NCBI GenBank assembly: GCA_003023535.1
Contig: PXSC01000081.1
Coordinates: 1-16,364 of the forward strand
From: Halobacteriales archaeon QS_9_70_65
Lineage (GTDB): Archaea > Halobacteriota > Halobacteria > Halobacteriales > Haloarculaceae
Length of the DNA stretch: 16,364 nucleotides
Direction of reading: 5' to 3'
Positions 1-7,575 of the stretch are shown in pieces (within the stretch, counting starts at the first letter, position 1; the number at the start of each line of letters is the position of its first letter). Position numbers and translations under genes: made by a program. A model generated the notes under the pieces. That model had not been told where the DNA came from. It saw only the letters and a list, made by a program, of their open reading frames with translations, and did no database searches.

Positions 1-94
1 CGGCGCGAGCGGAGCGAGCGCCGTTCGCCGGCGGCGCCCTCCGGTCGCCGCCGGTAGCGCGCGACGACTAACGCCGAGCGGAGCGAGGCGGCTA

Positions 95-332
95 TCTCGC
101 AAGCGCAGCGAGAGAGATCCGTGGAAGACGAGCGAAGCGAGTCTTCCTGAGGGAGGAGCGGGTTGCGGGCGGGGCCCGCAACCGAATGGATGTGGTCGTT
201 CGAAAGGCGCTTCGCGCCTTTCGTGATGCCGAAAGACGCCCGCAGGCGTCTTTCGGGCCACGGCGGAGCCGCCACGCAGCGCGCATATTTTCCCCAAGTT
301 TTTGCCGGCCGCTCGCCGACGGCGAGCGGCCG
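95..332. repeat. Cluster of perfect stem-loops downstream of pheA
   Basis: This stretch of 346 bases without a convincing gene holds a run of inverted repeats. Seen directly: 95-100/108-113 (6-bp arms); 123-129/141-147 (7 bp); 161-170/174-183 (10 bp, loop GGG); 201-210/214-223 (10 bp, loop TTC); 229-240/245-256 (12 bp, loop CGCA); 306-317/321-332 (12 bp, loop GAC). All arms are perfect. The 12-mer GAGCGGAGCGAG occurs at 7-18 and 76-87, with a one-base variant at 130-141. The loops differ in sequence, so this is not a simple tandem repeat. The hairpins lie just beyond the 3' end of pheA and could be folded RNA, transcription barriers or haloarchaeal intergenic repeats. Function is unknown. Confidence 0.75.
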
Positions 333-335
333 TGT

Positions 336-340
336 AAAAA
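336..340 (-). terminator. Poly-T terminator of pheA
   Basis: On the minus strand a TTTTT run lies a few bases after the pheA TAA stop (347-349), and the perfect 12-bp stem-loop at 306-332 follows. Archaeal RNA polymerase commonly terminates at short U-runs. This is an inference from position and composition. Confidence 0.45.
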
Positions 341-346
341 GTGGGT

Positions 347-1150
347 TTACAGCACGTGCTTGGTGTCGTAAGAGCCGAGCACTCGGACCCAGCCGTCGAC
401 GGCGATGTCGCGCAGTTCGTCGACGGCCGCCTGTGCCCGCTCCTCGTAGAGCCCGGCCGCGAAGTCGAGGTGGAAGACGTAGTCGCCGAGCCGCTCGCCG
501 CTGGGGCGGGACTCGACCCGCGAGAGGTTGATGTCCCGCTCGGCGAACGGCTCCAGCATCTCCAAGAGTAGTCCGGGGTAGTTGGTGTTCGGATAGACGA
601 CGACCGACGTCTTGCCGCCGGCGTCGGACCGCTCCGTCTCCGGGCTGAGGACGACGAACCGGGTTGCGTTGGAGGTGCTGTCCTGGATGTCCTGGGCGAG
701 CATCTGGAGGTCGGCACCGGCCGTCGCCGGATGGCCGATCGCGGCCACCGACCCGTCCTCGCGGGCGCGCTCGACGCCGCGGGCCGTCGAGGCGACGGCC
801 TCCGTCCGCGCGCTGGGGTACTCTCGGCCGAGGTAGTCACGGCACTGCGCCAGCGCCTGTGGGTGGCTGAGGACGACGTCGAACTCGCCGGTCCGGGCCA
901 GCAGCGCGTGCTGGATGGGCGTGACGATCTCCCGGACGACGGCGACGTTCCGGTCCGCCAGCGCGTCCAGCGACTCCGTCACCGAGCCCTCGATGCTGTT
1001 TTCGATGGGGACGACGCCGCGCTCGTACTCGCCGCTTGCGACCCCCTCGACGATGCCGGTCACCGACTCCACGAAGTCCACGTCGTCGGCGACCGCGTTC
1101 GTCGCACGGTGTGAGTAGGTCCCCTCGGGACCGAGCGTGAGGGCTCTCAT
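347..1150 (-). CDS. pheA: Prephenate dehydratase with C-terminal ACT domain
   Basis: A 267-residue cytosolic enzyme that converts prephenate to phenylpyruvate in phenylalanine biosynthesis. The N-terminus MRALTLGPEGTYSH is the family's opening. The catalytic domain spans about 1-170, with NSIEGSV at 51-57 and the catalytic TRF triad at 163-165. An ACT regulatory domain follows (about 180-267), with PGLL near 192-195 and the ESRP motif at 213-216; in the family these form the phenylalanine-binding interface, so feedback inhibition by Phe is likely. Length is normal for the monofunctional enzyme, and no chorismate mutase domain is present. The gene stands alone: repeats lie upstream and a stem-loop cluster downstream. 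A T-rich stretch at about 1174-1182 lies roughly 28 nt before the start and may be promoter. Identification is firm. Confidence 0.95.
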   Translation of the reverse strand: MRALTLGPEGTYSHRATNAVADDVDFVESVTGIVEGVASGEYERGVVPIENSIEGSVTESLDALADRNVAVVREIVTPIQHALLARTGEFDVVLSHPQALAQCRDYLGREYPSARTEAVASTARGVERAREDGSVAAIGHPATAGADLQMLAQDIQDSTSNATRFVVLSPETERSDAGGKTSVVVYPNTNYPGLLLEMLEPFAERDINLSRVESRPSGERLGDYVFHLDFAAGLYEERAQAAVDELRDIAVDGWVRVLGSYDTKHVL

Positions 1151-1189
1151 CGGCCACCGATAGACGAGCGGGTGAGAAAAGAGCGTCGG

Positions 1190-1391
1190 GAGCGTTGCCG
1201 ATCGGAGGGAGCGGTCTCGGTGTACCGAACGACGAGTGCAGCGAGCCGTGAGGAGCGTTGCCGACCGGAGGGAGGCGACGTTACGGCGAGCGGCGAGTGG
1301 AACGAACCGCGAGTTGCGGGACCGCGACCGCAGGGAGCAGTCCCGGGAATTTGAACCGCGAGCGGGGAGTGAAACGAGCCGCGAGTTGCGA
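1190..1391. repeat. Two families of imperfect intergenic direct repeats
   Basis: Between pheA and the NUDIX gene, a 22-bp unit at 1190-1211 recurs at 1253-1274 with one mismatch. A 34-bp unit at 1286-1319 recurs at 1358-1391 with 30 of 34 matches. Both pairs are direct, with spacings of 63 and 72 bp. The second family contains variants of GAGTGGAACGAACCGCGAG, a low-complexity type often met between haloarchaeal genes. Both flanking genes read leftward, so this is downstream of NUDIX and upstream of pheA. No coding frame here is convincing. Confidence 0.65.
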
Positions 1392-1411
1392 GGAGAGGAC
1401 GATTCGGACGG

Positions 1412-1873
1412 CTACTCGGCTGCCGCGATGGCCTCGATACCGAGTTCGGTGACGTCGGCGGCGACGTCGGACGCCCGGAGGCGCTCGGGCGTGTACCACT
1501 CCCGCGCGTTCGCCGGCGCCTCGCCCTCCGACGGGTCGATCTCCTGGGTGGCCGTCTCGGCGTAGTAGACGAGGTCGACGTGCTGGTGGCCGACCACACC
1601 GTCGTGTTCGTTGATGTCGTAGAGGAGTGTGTGCCGTGGGTTCGGGAGCGTCTCGCCGGGGCCGCCGGGGACGCTCGGCGTGTCGTCCAGCAAGGTCGCT
1701 TCGAGGCCGGTCTCCTCGCGGACCTCCCGCAGTGCGGCCTCGTAAGGGAGTTCGTCTCGGTTGACGTGGCCGCCGGGCGGGACGTGGATTCCGAGTCGCC
1801 TGTGTTCGTGGAGGGCGGTCGCGCCGTCGTTGACGACGTAGACGGTCGCGGTGAAGTGACGCGTCGTTTCCAT
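1412..1873 (-). CDS. NUDIX hydrolase
   Basis: A 153-residue cytosolic hydrolase of the NUDIX superfamily, which cleaves nucleoside diphosphates linked to another moiety. A complete Nudix box runs from G35 to L57: G, five residues, E41, seven residues, then REVREETGL at 49-57, with the metal-binding REVREE at 49-54. The substrate cannot be read from the box; the single-domain architecture fits a housecleaning or mRNA/nucleotide-hydrolysing member. The ATG at 1873 is preceded by a weak TATA-like TTCAAGT on the minus strand near 1901-1907, suggesting a leaderless transcript. A perfect 7-bp inverted repeat lies between that box and the start. It is divergent from the gene at 2164. Confidence 0.88.
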   Translation of the reverse strand: METTRHFTATVYVVNDGATALHEHRRLGIHVPPGGHVNRDELPYEAALREVREETGLEATLLDDTPSVPGGPGETLPNPRHTLLYDINEHDGVVGHQHVDLVYYAETATQEIDPSEGEAPANAREWYTPERLRASDVAADVTELGIEAIAAAE

Positions 1874-1877
1874 GCGC

Positions 1878-1895
1878 CCGCCTCATTCGAGGCGG
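1878..1895. promoter_or_regulatory. Inverted repeat in the NUDIX core promoter region
   Basis: The arms CCGCCTC (1878-1884) and GAGGCGG (1889-1895) with a 4-nt spacer lie directly upstream of the NUDIX ATG and downstream of its presumed TATA box. The position would suit an operator or an early-transcript hairpin. Role is inferred only. Confidence 0.3.
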
Positions 1896-1958
1896 ACTTG
1901 AACGTTGACCGGGCGGAACGGAAGCAAACGTCTCCGGTAGTCCGCCGCAGAACCGCGG

Positions 1959-2090
1959 ATGGAACGGATCAGCGTCGCGACGGTCGAACCGGCGGCCGTC
2001 GACGGCGTCTCGCGCCGGACCCTCGGCGGCGCTTTCGGGACGGAAGCGGTCGCGGTCGACCACCGCGCGGTCCCGTCGGGCGAGCGGTGC
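1959..2090 (+). pseudogene. Truncated cupin-like gene (5' remnant)
   Basis: The frame from the ATG at 1959 encodes about 44 residues that look native, with very high GC3. It begins MERISVATVEP and ends near AVDHRAVPSGER. This resembles the N-terminus of haloarchaeal small cupin proteins (MERVS..., then LGTTDVAINHY.L.PGE) as I recall them. The expected cupin core (an H-rich G...HxH...E motif) never follows; the frame turns arginine-rich and runs into the promoter and coding region of the next gene. I infer a gene truncated to its first exon-like portion by deletion. It might instead be a chance open frame in GC-rich DNA. Confidence 0.35.
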
Positions 2091-2133
2091 CGCGACTGCG
2101 GCGAAGCGACGTCGGCGCGGTGGCGCCGACGGC

Positions 2134-2140
2134 GTTATGT
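2134..2140 (+). promoter_or_regulatory. TATA-like box of the membrane protein gene
   Basis: The AT-rich GTTATGT interrupts GC-rich DNA about 27-29 nt before the ATG at 2164. This is the spacing expected for a leaderless archaeal transcript. It supports the ATG at 2164 over the ATG at 2137, which falls inside the box. Confidence 0.5.
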
Positions 2141-2163
2141 CTACCCCGGTCGAGACGACGGGT

Positions 2164-3030
2164 ATGCTCTCCGACCGGGACGTCCGCCGGAGCCTCGCGG
2201 TCGGCGTCGTCGCCGTCGTCGTCGCCGTCGGCTACGGCGTCGCGACGGACGTGATCCGCCCGCCGACCACCCCCTCTCCCGTCCTGCCGGCGACGCTGCT
2301 GCTGTACGCGGCGCTCGTGACGGTCCCGTTCGGCCTCGGGACCGGCGCGGCCCTGCTCGCGCTCCGGCACCGGGTCGTCGCGCCGGGGGTCGCCCTCGCC
2401 GGCTTCGCCGCTCTGCCCGCCCTCCTCGGGTGGTACGCCGGGGTGACCGTCGTCAGCGTCCTCGTCGCCGGGCCGTTCGTGGTCGTCGTCGCGCTGGCGG
2501 AGACGCTCGTCCGGGCGCGGGTCGGACGGCTCCGGACCTCGCCGTCGCCCCGCGGGTTCCGGGCGCTGTCCGTCGGCGTGATGGCCGCCGTCGTCTACGC
2601 CGGGATCTTCGCCGTCCGGGCCGTCCTCCCGCTGTGGCGCATCGACACCGGCGTCCCGGCGACGACGGTGCCGCCGACGGTCGATCTCGCGGTCACGCTC
2701 TGGTACGTCCTCGGCGCCTCGCTCGTGCTCGTCGGCCTCCCGGTGGCGTTGAACCGCCGGTTCGGCCTGCTGGCGCCCGGCGCCGGCCTCCTGGCGTACC
2801 TGCTCGTCGACCTCGCGTTCGTCCAGCCCGCCGTCGCCGAGGGAGCGGAACTGGTCGTGGCGCTGCTGCTCGGCGTCTGGCCGACGCTTTCGGTGCTGCT
2901 GGCGGTCGTCGGCGTCGTCGAGTTCCGGCTCCGGGGTGACGACGACCCCGACCCCGGCGACGACGACGGCGGCGACGGCGACGACGAGGAGCTGACCGTC
3001 GAGGGCGGGCTTCTCGGCGACCGAGTGTGA
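2164..3030 (+). CDS. Hypothetical multi-spanning membrane protein
   Basis: A 288-residue integral membrane protein with about eight hydrophobic segments by eye (near 10-30, 41-67, 72-91, 93-115, 135-157, 174-196, 201-219 and 230-254). It ends in a hydrophilic, very acidic Asp/Gly-rich tail (about 258-288). I recognise no named family and no catalytic motif, so function is open; membrane anchoring is the only firm inference. The start is chosen because a TATA-like box lies about 28 nt upstream; an ATG at 2137 would add nine residues. It reads divergently from the NUDIX gene and ends 41 bp before the alpha/beta hydrolase. An alternative in-frame GTG of the hydrolase overlaps this gene's last codons. 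Confidence 0.75.
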   Translation: MLSDRDVRRSLAVGVVAVVVAVGYGVATDVIRPPTTPSPVLPATLLLYAALVTVPFGLGTGAALLALRHRVVAPGVALAGFAALPALLGWYAGVTVVSVLVAGPFVVVVALAETLVRARVGRLRTSPSPRGFRALSVGVMAAVVYAGIFAVRAVLPLWRIDTGVPATTVPPTVDLAVTLWYVLGASLVLVGLPVALNRRFGLLAPGAGLLAYLLVDLAFVQPAVAEGAELVVALLLGVWPTLSVLLAVVGVVEFRLRGDDDPDPGDDDGGDGDDEELTVEGGLLGDRV

Positions 3031-3071
3031 CGCGGAGGCAGGCTCAAGTCGCCGGGCGCCCACCGGCCGGC

Positions 3072-4016
3072 ATGGCGGAGGAACCCCACCCGCAGCTGCG
3101 GCCCATCCTCAAGATGCTCGAGGAGACCCCGAACCTCGAGGACGTCGGCGTCGAACTTGCCCGCGAGCAGTTCGACGCGCTGTCGACGTTCACCCCGGAG
3201 TTCGAGGTCCACGAGCAGTACGACACGACCGTTCCCGGCGCCGACGGCGACCTCGACGCCCGGGTCTACCGGCCGGGCGAGGGCGAGCGGCCGGTGCTCG
3301 TCTATCTCCACGGCGGCGGCTTCGTCGTCGGCGGGCTCGACACCCACGACAACGTCTGCCAGCGGCTGGCAGCCGAGAGCGGCTGGACGGTCGTCTCCGT
3401 CGACTATCGGCTGGCACCGGAACACCCGTTCCCGGCGGCGCTGGAGGACGCCTACGCGGCCTTCGAGTGGGTCGCCGCGAACCCGGCGGCGGTCGACGGC
3501 GACGGCACCGTCGCCGTCGGCGGCGACAGCGCCGGCGCGAACCTCTCGCTCGGCGTCTCGCTGCTGGCACGGGACGCCGAGCGGGACGAAACGACCGACG
3601 TGACCGGGCCGAACGTCGCCCACCAGGTGCTCTACTACCCCGTCTGCGGGTCGCCGTTCGAGCGCTACGAGAGCCGCGAGACGAACGCCGAGGGCGGCTT
3701 CCTCCAGCGGGACACCATCGAGTGGTTCGACGACCAGTACGTCCCGTCGGCCGTCCACCGCCGCAACGAGTACCTCGCGCCGCTGCTCTGCGAGGACCTC
3801 TCGGGGCTGCCGCCGGCGACGGTCGTCACCGCGGGGTTCGACCCGCTTCGCGACGAGGGCGACGCCCTCGCGGCGGCGCTGTCGGCCGACGGGGTGTCGG
3901 TCACCCACGCGCGCTACGAGACGATGGTCCACGGGTTCGTCAGCTTCCTCGGAACGGTCGACGCCGCCGACGAGGCCGTCGCGGTCGCCGCCGGCGACCT
4001 GGAGGCGGTGCGGTGA
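3072..4016 (+). CDS. Alpha/beta hydrolase (hormone-sensitive lipase family esterase)
   Basis: A 314-residue carboxylesterase-type enzyme of the HSL/Abhydrolase_3 family. The oxyanion-hole motif HGGGF is at 80-84, the nucleophile elbow GDSAG at 151-155 with Ser153, the acid Asp257 sits in GFDPLRDEGD, and the catalytic His287 sits in HGF. All three triad members are present and the length is normal, so it should be active, probably on short acyl esters; the natural substrate is unknown. No signal peptide is seen, so it is probably cytosolic. The ATG at 3072 is preferred: a GTG at 3027 would add 15 non-acidic residues, and a CTCAAGT element about 27 nt upstream of 3072 could serve as a weak TATA box. 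It is convergent with livF, 12 bp away. Confidence 0.92.
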   Translation: MAEEPHPQLRPILKMLEETPNLEDVGVELAREQFDALSTFTPEFEVHEQYDTTVPGADGDLDARVYRPGEGERPVLVYLHGGGFVVGGLDTHDNVCQRLAAESGWTVVSVDYRLAPEHPFPAALEDAYAAFEWVAANPAAVDGDGTVAVGGDSAGANLSLGVSLLARDAERDETTDVTGPNVAHQVLYYPVCGSPFERYESRETNAEGGFLQRDTIEWFDDQYVPSAVHRRNEYLAPLLCEDLSGLPPATVVTAGFDPLRDEGDALAAALSADGVSVTHARYETMVHGFVSFLGTVDAADEAVAVAAGDLEAVR

Positions 4017-4028
4017 GCAGCCGGCGGT

Positions 4029-4745
4029 TTACCCGCCGAGGTACAGCTCCGACACCTCCGGGTCGTCGAGCAGGCCGTCGGCGTCGCCCTCGTAGGCGAC
4101 GGTCCCCTGGTCGAGGACGTAGCCGCGGTCGGAGACCTCGAGGCCCTTCGTCGCGTTCTGCTCGACCATCAGGATGGCCGTGTCCATCGCGTTGACCGCC
4201 TCGACGTCGGCGAACACCTCGTCGGCGGTGTTCGGCGCCAGCCCCGCCGAGGGTTCGTCGATCAGCAGGACGTCCGGCTCCGTGACGAGCGCGCGGGCGA
4301 ACGCCAGCACCTGTCGCTGGCCGCCCGAGAGCTCCCGCGCCTTCGCGCCTCGCTTCTCCCGGAGGACCCTGAACCGGTCGTACAGCTCCTCGACGACCGT
4401 TTCGAGGCGGTCGTCCTCGCGGGCGACGCCGCCCATCCGGAGGTTCTCGTCGAGGGAAAGCGAGCCGAACACGTTGTCGGTCTGGGGGACGTAGCCGATG
4501 CCCTTCCGGACGACCTCTTCCGGCGCGGCCCCGGAGATGTCCTCGCCGTGGTAGCGGATCGACCCGGTCCACGGCGTCAATAGCCCGAAGGCCGTCTTCA
4601 GGACGGTCGACTTGCCGGCGCCGTTCGGGCCGATGAGACAGACGATCTCGCCGGCCTCGAGCCGCAGCGAGAGGTCCTCCAGCACCTGCATCTCGCCGTA
4701 GCCGCCGTCGACGTCGACCAGTTCGAGGACGGGTTCGTCGCTCAC
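4029..4745 (-). CDS. livF: Branched-chain amino acid ABC transporter ATPase LivF
   Basis: A 238-residue cytoplasmic ATPase of the Liv/HAAT importer. Walker A GPNGAGKST is at 39-47, the Q-loop glutamine at about 88, signature LSGGQRQ at 139-145 and Walker B VLLIDEP at 159-165. It ends ...VSELYLGG, the usual LivF finish. The switch position reads VEQN instead of the usual His, as is normal for LivF. All motifs are intact, in contrast to its partner LivG. The GTG start overlaps the livG stop by four bases (GTGA), indicating translational coupling; it is last in the five-gene operon. As in other HAAT systems it is expected to pair with LivG on the LivH-LivM channel. The substrate is inferred from the family. 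Confidence 0.93.
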   Translation of the reverse strand: MSDEPVLELVDVDGGYGEMQVLEDLSLRLEAGEIVCLIGPNGAGKSTVLKTAFGLLTPWTGSIRYHGEDISGAAPEEVVRKGIGYVPQTDNVFGSLSLDENLRMGGVAREDDRLETVVEELYDRFRVLREKRGAKARELSGGQRQVLAFARALVTEPDVLLIDEPSAGLAPNTADEVFADVEAVNAMDTAILMVEQNATKGLEVSDRGYVLDQGTVAYEGDADGLLDDPEVSELYLGG

Positions 4746-5470
4746 GCCCCACCACCGAGGTACGCCTCGACGACGCGGTCGTCGGCCCGGACCGCCTCCG
4801 GCGACCCCTGCGTGAGGACGCCGCCCTGGTCGAGGACGACCACCGGATCCGCGAGCTCCATCACGAACTCCATGTCGTGTTCGATGAGCAGGCAGGTGGT
4901 ACCGGCCTCGTTGAGCCGGCGGATCTGGGCGGCCAGCTCCGCGCGGAGCGTCGGGTTGACGCCGGCGGCGGGTTCGTCGAGCAGGAGTATCTCCGGCTCG
5001 AGCAGCCGCTCGGCGTCGGCGAGATTCCGTTTTTCGGCCGCGGCGACGGCGCCCGGCGCGGTGAACAGCGTCAGGAACGACTCGCCGGGCTGGTCCTGCG
5101 GGCCGACGAGCATCGCCTCCCGCACGGTCATGCCCTCCAGCTTCCGGGGCGTCTGGAACGTCCGGATGAGGCCGTGGTCGGCCACCTCGTACGGTTCGAG
5201 GCCGGTGACGTCGACGCCGTCGACCTCGACGCGGCCGGCGTCGGGCTCGTAGAAACCGGAGACGAGGTTGAACACCGTCGACTTGCCGGCGCCGTTCGGC
5301 CCGATGAGGGCGGTGATGGTGCCGCGCTCGACGTCGAAGCTCGCGTCGTCGACGGCGACGAGGCCGCCGAACTCCTTGCGGAGGTTCTCGACGCGGAGAA
5401 CGACGTCGCCGGCGTCCGCGTTCGCGCTCGCCGCGTCGTCGGCGTCAGCGTCGCTGGCGGCGTCAGTCAT
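4742..5470 (-). CDS. livG: Branched-chain amino acid ABC transporter ATPase LivG, signature motif missing
   Basis: A 242-residue LivG-type ATPase. An acidic Ala/Asp-rich extension (1-22) is followed by Walker A GPNGAGKST (57-65), Q-loop Gln106, Walker B ILLLDEP (161-167) and H-loop His198. The ABC signature (LSGGQ/LSYGQ), which should lie some 20 residues before Walker B, is absent: AERLLE (153-158) runs straight into PEILLLDEP. Walker A Lys to Walker B Asp is about 102 residues, against roughly 140 in typical LivG, so about 35-45 residues seem lost in frame. The junction falls in CTCGAG at 4997-5002. Without the signature helix, one composite ATP site of a LivG-LivF dimer should fail, so the protein may be inactive. 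The start overlaps livM by eight bases. Confidence 0.9.
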   Translation of the reverse strand: MTDAASDADADDAASANADAGDVVLRVENLRKEFGGLVAVDDASFDVERGTITALIGPNGAGKSTVFNLVSGFYEPDAGRVEVDGVDVTGLEPYEVADHGLIRTFQTPRKLEGMTVREAMLVGPQDQPGESFLTLFTAPGAVAAAEKRNLADAERLLEPEILLLDEPAAGVNPTLRAELAAQIRRLNEAGTTCLLIEHDMEFVMELADPVVVLDQGGVLTQGSPEAVRADDRVVEAYLGGGA

Positions 5471-6632
5471 CGTCGTCCCCCCGGGCCTCGCGGACGCCGG
5501 CGTCGGGCCGCTTCGGCGCCTCGTCGACCGCGCTCGACCAGATGAGTTCCCGCTGCGGCGGCAGGATTCCCTGCGGGCGGAGCCGCATCAGCGCGACGAT
5601 GAGCAGGCCGACGGCGACGAGCCGCAGCGCCGCGGCCTCGAACGGGAGGAACCGCGGACCCTGCTGTATCGTCACCACGACCACGCCGCCGAAGACGGCC
5701 CCCCGGGTCGAACCGGTGCCGCCGAGGATGACCGCCACCCACACGTAGAACGTCGTGATCGGCTCGAGGTTGTCCGGGGTGACGTAGAGGTTGAGGTGGG
5801 CGTAGAACACCCCGGCGAGCGCCATCACGAGGCTGCCGAGGACGAACGCCTGCAGTTTGAACGCGTAGGTGTGCTTGCCGAGCGCTCGCGCGAGGTCCTC
5901 GTCGGCGCGGATGGTCCGCAGCACCCGGCCCCACGGCGACCGGTGGGCGTACGAGAGGACGGCGTAACTGACGCCGACGAGGACGACGACGAGCAGGACG
6001 TTCAGCAGCATCCGGTAGAACGGCTCGCCGAGTTCGAGCGTCGCGCCGAACGGGACGTCGACCCGGAGCCCGGGCATCGCCTCGGGAAACGTCGAAAGCA
6101 GCGGCCAGCCGTCGAAGAAGCCGGGGACACCGCGGACACCGTCACTGCCGTTCGTCCACTGTCGTTCGTTGAGGGCGATCCGGCGGACCACCTCCGCCAG
6201 TCCGAGCGAGGCGATTGCGAGGTAGTCCGCCCGGAGCCGCAGGGTCGGAATCCCGACGAGTAGCGCCAGGACCGTCGCCGACACGAGCGCGGCGATCAGC
6301 CCGTAAACCGGGGTGAAGCCGCCGGCCACCGGCGAGTTACTCGCGGTGGCGAGCGCCGCACCGTAGGCGCCGATGCCGAAGAAGGCGGCGACGCTGAAGT
6401 TGATCAGCCCCGTGAACCCCCACTGGGCGTTCAGCCCCAGCGACAGCAGCGCGTACATTCCGGCCAGCCCGACGAGAAAGAGGAAGTACGTCGGGGCGAG
6501 CAGTCCCGAAAGCAGGCTGACGAACAACACTGCGCCGAAGGCACCGACGACGGCCGTGACGCCCTGTTCGGCGGCCGTCAGCCCGCTTGCGAACCCCTCG
6601 GCTGTGGCCGTCGGTTCGGATTCGTCGGCCAT
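5463..6632 (-). CDS. livM: Branched-chain amino acid ABC transporter permease LivM
   Basis: A 389-residue inner-membrane permease of the BPD_transp_2/LivM family, with about nine to ten hydrophobic segments. The conserved early motif GLNAQWGFTGLINFSVAAFF is near 67-86. The cytoplasmic coupling region DEDLARALGKHTYAFKLQAF lies in the middle, and the late GG.GS.RG motif appears as LGGTGSTRGAVFGG. A hydrophilic, acidic C-terminal tail follows. With LivH it forms the channel. A good Shine-Dalgarno-like GGGGAGGCGG, inside the end of livH, lies about 10 nt before the ATG, as expected for an internal operon gene. It is one base from livH and overlaps livG by eight bases, so it is tightly coupled. 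No defect is visible. Confidence 0.93.
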   Translation of the reverse strand: MADESEPTATAEGFASGLTAAEQGVTAVVGAFGAVLFVSLLSGLLAPTYFLFLVGLAGMYALLSLGLNAQWGFTGLINFSVAAFFGIGAYGAALATASNSPVAGGFTPVYGLIAALVSATVLALLVGIPTLRLRADYLAIASLGLAEVVRRIALNERQWTNGSDGVRGVPGFFDGWPLLSTFPEAMPGLRVDVPFGATLELGEPFYRMLLNVLLVVVLVGVSYAVLSYAHRSPWGRVLRTIRADEDLARALGKHTYAFKLQAFVLGSLVMALAGVFYAHLNLYVTPDNLEPITTFYVWVAVILGGTGSTRGAVFGGVVVVTIQQGPRFLPFEAAALRLVAVGLLIVALMRLRPQGILPPQRELIWSSAVDEAPKRPDAGVREARGDDDD

Positions 6633-6633
6633 C

Positions 6634-7569
6634 TCAGCCCGCCTCCCCGGCGATTCCCGTCGGCCGGACGAGCAGCACTGCGACCATGATCACGAAAGCG
6701 ACCGCCTCGGCGTACCGGATGCCGATGCCGAAACTGTCGGGGAGGTACGGAACGAGCGCGCCGACGTCCGACAGAAGCGGCATCGTCTCGTGTACCATCC
6801 CGATGAGGAGGCCGCCGAGCATCGCCCCGTAGACGGAGCCGATGCCGCCGAGGATGACCGCCGCGAAGACGAGCAGGAGCAGGTTGAACCCCATCCGGGG
6901 GCTCAGCCGGTTGAACAGCCCGAGGAAGGTACCGCCGACGCCGGCGAGCCCGCCGCCGACTATCCAGGTGACGCGCCGAATCCGGTCGGTACGGATGCCG
7001 CTGACGCGGGCCAGCTCCGGGTTGTCAGCCATCGCGCGCATCTTCCGGCCGAGGTCCGTGTACTGCAGCAGGGCGTGGAGGCCCCCGACGAGGACGACGG
7101 ACGTGACCACGATGGCGACGTCGTGGAAGGTCACCCGGACGCCGTAGGGGACGAGCGCTCCGATCGGGCGGAGCGGCTGGATCTCGTATCGGGTGGATTC
7201 GGCGCCGAAGACCATCTGGACCAGCCCGCGGTAGACGAACGCGACCCCGATGGACGTGATAAGGAGGCCGATGGCACCGATATCGAGCGGCTCGTAGACG
7301 AGCTTCTCCGTTACGACGGCCACGAGGGCCGCGGCGACGAAGCCGGCCGCCAGCGCGACGAAGAAGGCCGCCGGGAGGCCGAGCAGCGACGGCCCGCCGC
7401 CGACGGCGCCGAACGTCACCAGGGCGGCGTAGGCGCCGACGGTCATCGTGTCGCCGTGGGCGAAGTTCGCGAAGTCGGCGATACCGTAGACGAGCGACAG
7501 ACCGATGCTCCCGAGCACGATGATGCTGCTGAACACCAGCCCGTTGGCGAGCAACCCGAGAACGGCCAT
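6634..7569 (-). CDS. livH: Branched-chain amino acid ABC transporter permease LivH
   Basis: A 311-residue integral membrane permease of the LivH family. The family motif GLSLVYGIADFANFAHGD is near 23-40, and the coupling region with MRAMADNPELARVSGI is in the middle. The late FAAVILGGIGSVYGAMLGG motif is near 235-253. About eight hydrophobic helices are visible. It partners LivM to form the translocation path for hydrophobic amino acids delivered by the binding protein. It begins six bases after the livJ stop and ends one base before the livM start. The length agrees with the family. Confidence 0.93.
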   Translation of the reverse strand: MAVLGLLANGLVFSSIIVLGSIGLSLVYGIADFANFAHGDTMTVGAYAALVTFGAVGGGPSLLGLPAAFFVALAAGFVAAALVAVVTEKLVYEPLDIGAIGLLITSIGVAFVYRGLVQMVFGAESTRYEIQPLRPIGALVPYGVRVTFHDVAIVVTSVVLVGGLHALLQYTDLGRKMRAMADNPELARVSGIRTDRIRRVTWIVGGGLAGVGGTFLGLFNRLSPRMGFNLLLLVFAAVILGGIGSVYGAMLGGLLIGMVHETMPLLSDVGALVPYLPDSFGIGIRYAEAVAFVIMVAVLLVRPTGIAGEAG

Positions 7570-7575
7570 CGACGG

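Noticed and set aside
95..332. CRISPR array
   Set aside because: The hairpins have different sequences and there are no constant repeats with uniform spacers.
1338..1362. Minus-strand GGTTCAAATTCC resembling a tRNA T-arm
   Set aside because: The bases around the loop do not form a T-stem, and no acceptor, D or anticodon arms are present. The sequence belongs to the direct-repeat region.
4029..4745. LivF lacks a switch histidine (VEQN)
   Set aside because: Gln at this position is normal for LivF proteins.
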